A stretch of 17,477 bases of DNA. Source: DATIJC01 sp035479015. Lineage in GTDB: Bacteria > Patescibacteriota > Microgenomatia > UBA1400 > UBA12028. Positions 13,316-17,477 of this stretch are shown here, piece after piece (position 1 is the first letter of the stretch; the number at the start of each line of letters is the position of its first letter). The notes beneath the pieces were generated by a model that saw only the letters and a list, made by a program, of their open reading frames with translations, made no database searches and was not told the origin of the DNA. The stretch is taken from assembly GCA_035479015.1 (NCBI GenBank), contig DATIJC010000014.1, positions 1 through 17,477 on the forward strand. The letters run 5' to 3'. A program made the translations under genes and the position numbers.

Positions 13316-13321
13316 TATAAT
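13316..13321 (+). promoter_or_regulatory. -10 box of tgt
   Basis: A perfect TATAAT lies 8 bases before the tgt ATG at 13330 with no Shine-Dalgarno between them, so transcription probably starts at or within a couple of bases of the start codon. No clear -35 is visible; TGC just before TATATA (13311-13319) could serve as an extended -10. Confidence 0.5.
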
Positions 13322-13329
13322 AGTCTTCC

Positions 13330-14463
13330 ATGAATTCGTTTTCTTTCGATCTTCTGGCAACAAAAGGCCGCTCCCGCGCCGGTGTCATGCATACACCGCA
13401 CGGGGACGTGAACACACCCATTTTCATGCCCGTGGGGACACAGGCCAGCGTGAAAGCGTTGGACAGCCGGGACATTGACTCAACGGGTGCTCAAATCATT
13501 TTGGCGAACACGTATCATCTGTACCTGCGGCCGGGAGAGAAGACAGTGGCTGATTTGGGAGGTATCCAAAAGATGATGAATTGGAATAAACCGATGCTAA
13601 CCGATAGCGGCGGGTTTCAAGTATTCTCACTCGGTGGAAAAATTTCTGATGAGGGTGTGGAATTTACCTCGCACTTGGATGGTTCAAAGCATTTTTTCAC
13701 TCCGGAAAAATCGATTCAAATTCAGCAGAAAATCGGGGCAGACATTATTATGGCTTTTGATGAGTGCACGCCAGATGATGCCGATGAGAAATACGCGAGG
13801 GAAGCTCTGGAGCGAACACATCGATGGTCACTGCAAAGCAAAGAAGAATGGGAAAGGGTAGATCGGGTGAGCGTTGCCGGAAACTATCAGGCACTGTTTG
13901 GTATCGTACAGGGGGGACGGATTGAGAGCCTGCGAAAGGAATCAGCTCAGTTTATTGCATCAGCTGGTTTTGATGGAGTAGCGGTGGGCGGAGAAACAAT
14001 TGGCTACAACATGGGAGGCACGGCTACCGTCATGAATTGGATTGAAGATATTTTGCCAAAGGATCGCCCTCGCTATGCTATGGGTCTTGGCAGTAACCCG
14101 CAGGATATAATCGATGCGGTGGCCCTAGGGTTTGATATGTTTGATTGTGTAGCGCCCACGAGACTTGCGAGGAATGGGGCCTTATATAATGGAAAATTGA
14201 AAATTGAAAATGGAAAATTGGCGATGGAAAGTGAGTTTGAAAAAAATAGACTGCGAATAAGTAATAGAGAATTTGCTACTGACCAAAGTCCAATTCAAGT
14301 TGGATGTGACTGCTATACCTGCACGAGTGGATACACCCGTGGATATTTACACCACTTGTTCCATACGAAAGAACTCTCGTATTATCGCTTGGCTAGTATT
14401 CACAATGTGCGGTTTATGATCCGACTATGCGAAGAGATCAGGGAGGATCTATTGTCATCCTGA
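13330..14463 (+). CDS. tgt: tRNA-guanine transglycosylase
   Basis: Tgt swaps guanine 34 of GUN-anticodon tRNAs for preQ1, the step before QueA. The 377-aa product has TDSGGFQVFSL (91-101, Asp92), GIVQGG (191-196), VAVGG (217-221), the nucleophile region FDMFDCVAPTR (268-278, Asp272) and the zinc site CDCYTC with a later His (Cys326, Cys328, Cys331, His358). Between NGALYN (282-287) and NRLRISNREF (306-315) is an extra segment of about 18 residues, with NGKLKIENGKL encoded by an AAAATTG-type DNA repeat (about 14190-14220). Family members normally run directly from one flank to the other here. The last residues and TGA fall in a REP-like repeat starting at 14453. Confidence 0.95.
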   Translation: MNSFSFDLLATKGRSRAGVMHTPHGDVNTPIFMPVGTQASVKALDSRDIDSTGAQIILANTYHLYLRPGEKTVADLGGIQKMMNWNKPMLTDSGGFQVFSLGGKISDEGVEFTSHLDGSKHFFTPEKSIQIQQKIGADIIMAFDECTPDDADEKYAREALERTHRWSLQSKEEWERVDRVSVAGNYQALFGIVQGGRIESLRKESAQFIASAGFDGVAVGGETIGYNMGGTATVMNWIEDILPKDRPRYAMGLGSNPQDIIDAVALGFDMFDCVAPTRLARNGALYNGKLKIENGKLAMESEFEKNRLRISNREFATDQSPIQVGCDCYTCTSGYTRGYLHHLFHTKELSYYRLASIHNVRFMIRLCEEIREDLLSS

Positions 14464-14578
14464 GCATCCTGGTATTCCAGGAGGTCGAACGGATAGTTTG
14501 CATCGGAGTGTTAAAAACCTAACTCAAAAACTATCCATTCGACCGTCACGTGAATACACTTGACTGCTCAGGATGACA
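14453..14578. repeat. REP-like bipartite palindrome (GTCATCCTGAGC type)
   Basis: The left arm (14453-14499) and right arm (14528-14578) are inverted copies. The outer 14 bases are identical (TGTCATCCTGAGCA), and the inner 17 match at 16 (GGTCGAAnGGATAGTTT). Between them each arm carries its own hairpin with unrelated stem sequence but the same TATT loop: TCCTGG-TATT-CCAGGA (14467-14482) and, on the other strand, GTCAAGTG-TATT-CACGTGAC (14545-14564, one mismatch). The tgt stop codon is within the left arm. Confidence 0.88.
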
Positions 14579-14597
14579 GACAAGACATAGAGCGATT

Positions 14598-14618
14598 AGC
14601 CGAAGGGCTCAAGATGAC
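14598..14618 (-). repeat. Solo REP-like half unit
   Basis: On the minus strand this reads GTCATCTTGAGC followed by a small hairpin AGCC-CTTC-GGCT. The head matches the GTCATCCTGAGC family with one change. It lies 20 bases beyond the larger palindrome, and 17 bases before the next gene start. Confidence 0.5.
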
Positions 14619-14635
14619 AAAAGAAATGAAATGCT

Positions 14636-15625
14636 ATGGATATCGATTTTCACAACGCCCGAAAACCGCAGCCTAAAAAAAACACAGGTCTGGCAAGAAT
14701 TGGTTTGTTTTTCATGATCTTGATATTTGTCACGATCTGCTCGCTCGTGATTACCTGCATCCTCCTCTTGCGTATTTCCAGTTGGCGCCGAGACAGACCG
14801 CTTGGGATACTTGTCGTAAGTCCGACACAGGAAAAATCAATTCGCACGCATCTTGGCCTGCTTTGGATCGATCCTCTCACACATAAAATGACGCTCGTAG
14901 ATATTCCCGACTCAATGGCAGTAGAGACTATTGCATATGGCACTCATACTGCTGACACTTTGTACGGAATCTTTAGCATCGATCATAAGAGCGTCACTGT
15001 TTTTGCTAAAGCGCTTTCTTTTGCTTTCGGAATAGATCTACGAGCTGTACTGGTATATGAGCACCCCATAAAGCTTACAGACTTGAATGAATGGACTTTT
15101 TGGAATGCAGCCTTCTTCCGTTCACCGAGAGCTTCACTTCGTTTTCCGGAACTGTTCTCAGTTTTTTGGTTTACCCATTCACTGGGCAGTAGCGAGAGGG
15201 AAACTTTAGCATTGCCGGAACGTCTATTCTCTCTACAACAATCAGATGGACAACAGATCATGGTTGCGGATAAAGTAAGTTTAGATCGCTTCATGTCCAA
15301 GACATTTGCAAACCCTGCAATAGTGACAGAGAATGTCTCTCTGTCGGTCATTAACAGCTCCGGTCTTGCACATACCGGAGCACTATTTGGGCGTTTCTTT
15401 ACGACGAACGGATGTTTCTTACTCTCTGTGGATGATACAAGTGAAGTAAAAGATGACAGCCAACTACTTATATCTTCTGAGAAACTCCGTTCAACAAAGA
15501 CAGTTGAGTTCTTGGAATACTATTTGCAAACGAAGGCAACGGTAGATGCAAACACCACAGCAGGATATAGATCTGATGCAGTCGTATTTATCGGAAAAAA
15601 GCAGGCTATGGAAATTACTCCATGA
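14636..15625 (+). CDS. Membrane-anchored LCP-like protein with LytR_C domain
   Basis: The 329-aa product has a cytoplasmic basic N-terminus, one transmembrane segment (about 22-46), an extracellular region with the outline of an LCP (LytR-CpsA-Psr) domain (LLWIDPLTHKMTLVDIPDSM, 75-94, then FAFGIDLRAVLVYE) and a C-terminal LytR_C-type domain (about 237-325: VSLSVINSSGLAHTGALFG, then YRSDAVVFIG). LCP proteins attach glycopolymers to the cell wall. Here the catalytic-type IPRDT segment reads IPDSM and the usual arginines are not evident, so enzyme activity is doubtful. The end (TGA) overlaps the convergent TPR gene by 11 bases. The ATG follows a half REP-like unit and lacks a clear ribosome-binding site. 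Confidence 0.7.
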   Translation: MDIDFHNARKPQPKKNTGLARIGLFFMILIFVTICSLVITCILLLRISSWRRDRPLGILVVSPTQEKSIRTHLGLLWIDPLTHKMTLVDIPDSMAVETIAYGTHTADTLYGIFSIDHKSVTVFAKALSFAFGIDLRAVLVYEHPIKLTDLNEWTFWNAAFFRSPRASLRFPELFSVFWFTHSLGSSERETLALPERLFSLQQSDGQQIMVADKVSLDRFMSKTFANPAIVTENVSLSVINSSGLAHTGALFGRFFTTNGCFLLSVDDTSEVKDDSQLLISSEKLRSTKTVEFLEYYLQTKATVDANTTAGYRSDAVVFIGKKQAMEITP

Positions 15626-16346
15626 GATCGGCCGTATCGTCACTTCCTTCATTTTCGGCCTCATTGCCGGTCTCACGCGTGTCCAACGGAGATTCATCGA
15701 GTAAGACATCTTCTGAGATGCTTGGATTATGTTGGTTGGTGGAGAGTGGGAAAGATTGAGCAAACGGGCTTTGAGGAGAGTGGAAAGTTTCTTTTATAAA
15801 AACGGTGCAGTGTTTCTTGGACGTCGACTGGACGAGAACAGAATAGAGATTGCCGCCAGCAATGAGTTTTTGCAACCGGAACGCAATGTCATCAGGTAGT
15901 GATCCAAGGTATGTTCCGCCTTGCGTATCAATATTGACGCGGTGGTTTTTAGGCACAATCACACAAACTGTTGCCGTAGGCGTAGATTGCAACACTTCAG
16001 GAGCAGCTAACCGTGCGAGGCTCACCAATCTTGTTTTGCCCGGTTCTTCAATAAAATCTGATGGTTTTCCCAAAGGTCCATTTTTGGGCTTTACATTATT
16101 ATTAAGCATGGAGAGATACTTCTGGGCAATCGGATTGTTGCGCTCAATTGCGAGCACAGATTCGTATGTCTCTTTGGCCTCAGGAATCATTCCTAGTTGC
16201 ATGAAACAATATGCCAACCGGTTGCGAGCACTGACACTATTTGGTTCGATTTCTAATACATTTTGATTTGCAATCTTTGCGGTCTCCCAATCTCCCGTTT
16301 GTGCTGCAGTGACCGCCTGCGTTGTGAAGTTTAAGGTTGTATCCAT
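15615..16346 (-). CDS. TPR protein with conserved C-terminal domain of unknown function
   Basis: From the ATG at 16346 the product is 243 aa. Residues about 4-75 form two tetratricopeptide repeats (AAQTGDWETAKIANQNVLEI, then AYCFMQLGMIPEAKETYESVL), which mediate protein contacts. A second domain (about 100-190) has strong-looking features: KTRLVSLARLAAPEVLQ, VIVPKNHRVNIDTQGGTYLGSLPDD, FRLQKLIAGGN and VFIKETFHS. A HIRAN-like nucleic-acid-binding fold is conceivable from the LGSLPDD...GGN pattern, but I cannot confirm it. The tail (195-243) is acidic and Ser/Pro-rich, probably disordered. An upstream TTG at 16355 would add three residues and is less likely. No membrane segment is present. Confidence 0.7.
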   Translation of the reverse strand: MDTTLNFTTQAVTAAQTGDWETAKIANQNVLEIEPNSVSARNRLAYCFMQLGMIPEAKETYESVLAIERNNPIAQKYLSMLNNNVKPKNGPLGKPSDFIEEPGKTRLVSLARLAAPEVLQSTPTATVCVIVPKNHRVNIDTQGGTYLGSLPDDIAFRLQKLIAGGNLYSVLVQSTSKKHCTVFIKETFHSPQSPFAQSFPLSTNQHNPSISEDVLLDESPLDTRETGNEAENEGSDDTADLME

Positions 16347-16400
16347 AGGTTTCAAATATCCAAACTAGCGTAGAGCCTTTAGAGGTCCAAGTCAACGTGG

Positions 16401-16406
16401 TAGAAT
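16401..16406 (+). promoter_or_regulatory. -10 box of yebC
   Basis: TAGAAT lies 6 bases before the second ATG (16413), with TTTAGA (16378-16383) 17 bases upstream as a weak -35. Transcription starting about 7 bases downstream would begin at the start codon, giving a leaderless message. Confidence 0.45.
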
Positions 16407-16412
16407 ATCATG

Positions 16413-16961
16413 ATGTCCGGACATAGTAAATGGCACAACATCCAGAAGAAAAAAGGTGTCACTGATGCACGGCGTTCCCGTGAATTCACCGTTGTAGCTC
16501 GTAGTATTTCGGCGGCTGTAAAAAAGGCTGGTATTACTGATCCCAATCAAAATCCGAGTCTGCGGTTGGCCCTTGAAAAAGCCCGCGCAGTGAACATGCC
16601 CAACCATAATATTGAACGTGCAATACGGCGGGGAAGTGGCAAAAGTGAATCCGGTCAGGCTCTTGAAGAGATCCTCTACGAAGCATATGGCCCGCACGGT
16701 GTGGGATTTTTAGTTTTAGTTCACACAGATAACAAACAACGCACGGGCTCAGAGATCCGCAATCTATTTTCAAAAAGCGGGGGAGCGCTCGCGGGTCCAG
16801 GTGCTGCCGCGTACTTATTCAAAGCTATCGATGGTGAGTATGAAGTGAGTATCCCACTATCCTTGGATGAATCTCAATTTGAGTCAATTGATTCTTTAGT
16901 GGTCGAATTAGAAGAGCATGACGATGTCGATGGCGTATGGTACAACGGAGTCTATGCGTAA
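16413..16961 (+). CDS. yebC: YebC/PmpR family protein, short form
   Basis: YebC-family proteins act as transcription regulators or, as shown more recently for some members, help ribosomes through proline stretches. The 182-aa product starts MSGHSKWHNIQKKK at 16413, the canonical opening; an ATG three bases earlier adds one Met. Conserved blocks are LRLALEKARAVNMPNHNIERAIRRGSG (residues 50-76), YEAYGPHGVGF, DNKQRTGSEIRNLFSKSGG and AAYLF. After AAYLF only about 50 residues remain (usual total about 240-250), so most of the middle domain is missing and the protein jumps to a VELEEHDDVDGVWYN ending. The frame is intact, so this is a compact version rather than a broken gene. It overlaps the next gene by 8 bases. 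Confidence 0.92.
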   Translation: MSGHSKWHNIQKKKGVTDARRSREFTVVARSISAAVKKAGITDPNQNPSLRLALEKARAVNMPNHNIERAIRRGSGKSESGQALEEILYEAYGPHGVGFLVLVHTDNKQRTGSEIRNLFSKSGGALAGPGAAAYLFKAIDGEYEVSIPLSLDESQFESIDSLVVELEEHDDVDGVWYNGVYA

Positions 16962-17477
16962 ACGTGAACGATTTGTTTTAAGCAGTATACTTTTAGGTCT
17001 TGGTCTTTTGGTAGTTCAATTTGTCCCGACAGATTTCCGAATTGTTGCCATCTTACTTTTTTCACTGGCCAGCTACTGCATCAGTGCCTGGGTACTCTCC
17101 AAAAATTTGACGAGTATTGAATGGGTGACAATTTTTCCTACCAACGCATTTTACGCACTGGCCGTCGCTCTATTTTATTTCTTGTTGCCTACGAATTTCC
17201 TTTCCAGAGTAGCAGTCATTTTACTGTTCGGCGTAGGTATGTATGCTTTGTACCTCATGTCAAATATCTATGCGATTGGTAAGAGTAAAGCTATCCAATT
17301 GCTGCGTGCCGCCCATGCAACGCACTTCTTTTTCTTATTACTTATCACATTGTTCATCTCGAATTTTATTTTTTCACTTCAGCTGCTGCCACCGATAAAT
17401 TTTCTCTTACTTTCTGTAGCACTTTTTTTCCCAATCCTTTCAGCAGTTTGGGCAGTTAGGCTACAGTCAAACATTAC
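16954..17477 (+). CDS. Multi-helix membrane protein, unknown function (3' partial)
   Basis: An open frame starts at ATG 16954 (MRKRERFVLSSILLGLGLLV), overlapping the yebC stop by 8 bases (ATGCGTAA), and runs off the window end without a stop; 174 codons are visible. It is strongly hydrophobic, with about six membrane segments: 8-24, 29-47, 57-77, 82-98, 117-139 and 146-165. The N-terminal KRER is followed directly by the first helix, and the loops are short with few charges. No catalytic motif is seen. Tight overlap with yebC implies translational coupling. I do not recognise the family with confidence; similar small membrane proteins beside yebC may exist in related genomes, but that needs comparison. 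Confidence 0.75.
   Translation, partial: MRKRERFVLSSILLGLGLLVVQFVPTDFRIVAILLFSLASYCISAWVLSKNLTSIEWVTIFPTNAFYALAVALFYFLLPTNFLSRVAVILLFGVGMYALYLMSNIYAIGKSKAIQLLRAAHATHFFFLLLITLFISNFIFSLQLLPPINFLLLSVALFFPILSAVWAVRLQSNI

Noticed and set aside
1..17477. Alternative genetic code (UGA as Gly, as in Gracilibacteria/Absconditabacteria)
   Set aside because: lspA, tgt and the LCP-like gene end in TGA at positions that fit their family lengths, and no internal in-frame TGA is needed in any gene.

Overview
The window looks like a compact chromosome segment from a Candidate Phyla Radiation (Patescibacteria) bacterium, most likely of the Microgenomates type. The evidence is short versions of several housekeeping proteins (YebC, LspA, a DksA-like protein), overlapping or near-zero gene spacing, many small membrane or anchored proteins of unknown function, and a LytR_C protein with a degenerate LCP part. 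UGA ends lspA, tgt and the LCP-like gene, so code 11 applies and the UGA-Gly code of Gracilibacteria does not. The lineage is an inference from gene style; no rRNA is present.

Layout. 1-700: 3' part of a DHH/MYG1-like protein, ending inside a REP-like repeat. 785-1138: HIT protein. 1143-1793 (minus): ybeY and rpsU behind a good sigma70-type promoter. 1922-3352: dnaX, abutting minus-strand ybaB (3353-3631), with two exported or anchored unknown proteins behind it (3672-4848). 4923-5028: copy 1 of a 106-bp element. 5069-7058: MBL-fold hydrolase and dnaB. 7071-7518: a DUF559 endonuclease-like gene between inverted hairpin repeats. 7521-7948 (minus): small membrane protein and tRNA-Leu(CAA). 7969-8415 (minus): membrane protein with His/Asp motifs. 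8443-11906: an apparent operon of gdhA, a 7-TM protein, a zinc-less DksA-like protein, lspA and an RluA-type pseudouridine synthase. 11887-11992: copy 2 of the 106-bp element, inverted. 11995-14463: queA (minus), an 82-aa orphan and tgt (plus). 14453-14618: a long REP-like palindrome. 14636-16346: LCP-like/LytR_C protein and a convergent TPR protein. 16413-end: yebC and a membrane protein running off the window.

No intergenic stretch exceeds about 220 bp. The largest (4849-5068) holds copy 1 of the 106-bp element; the next (14464-14635) holds the palindrome.

The most notable content is the set of palindromic elements. One family consists of a C-rich tail plus a hairpin whose tip is always TA-NNN-TA. 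It occurs once with a DUF559 gene between two inverted units, and twice, as identical 106-bp copies in opposite orientation, with only an AT-rich spacer between the units. This is the arrangement expected of an autonomous element and its gene-less derivatives, comparable in logic to REP/RAYT elements but with a PD-(D/E)XK-type nuclease instead of a Y1 transposase. Two further REP-like families lie at 686-776 and 14453-14578. Several of these repeats supply the stop codon and last residues of the upstream gene.
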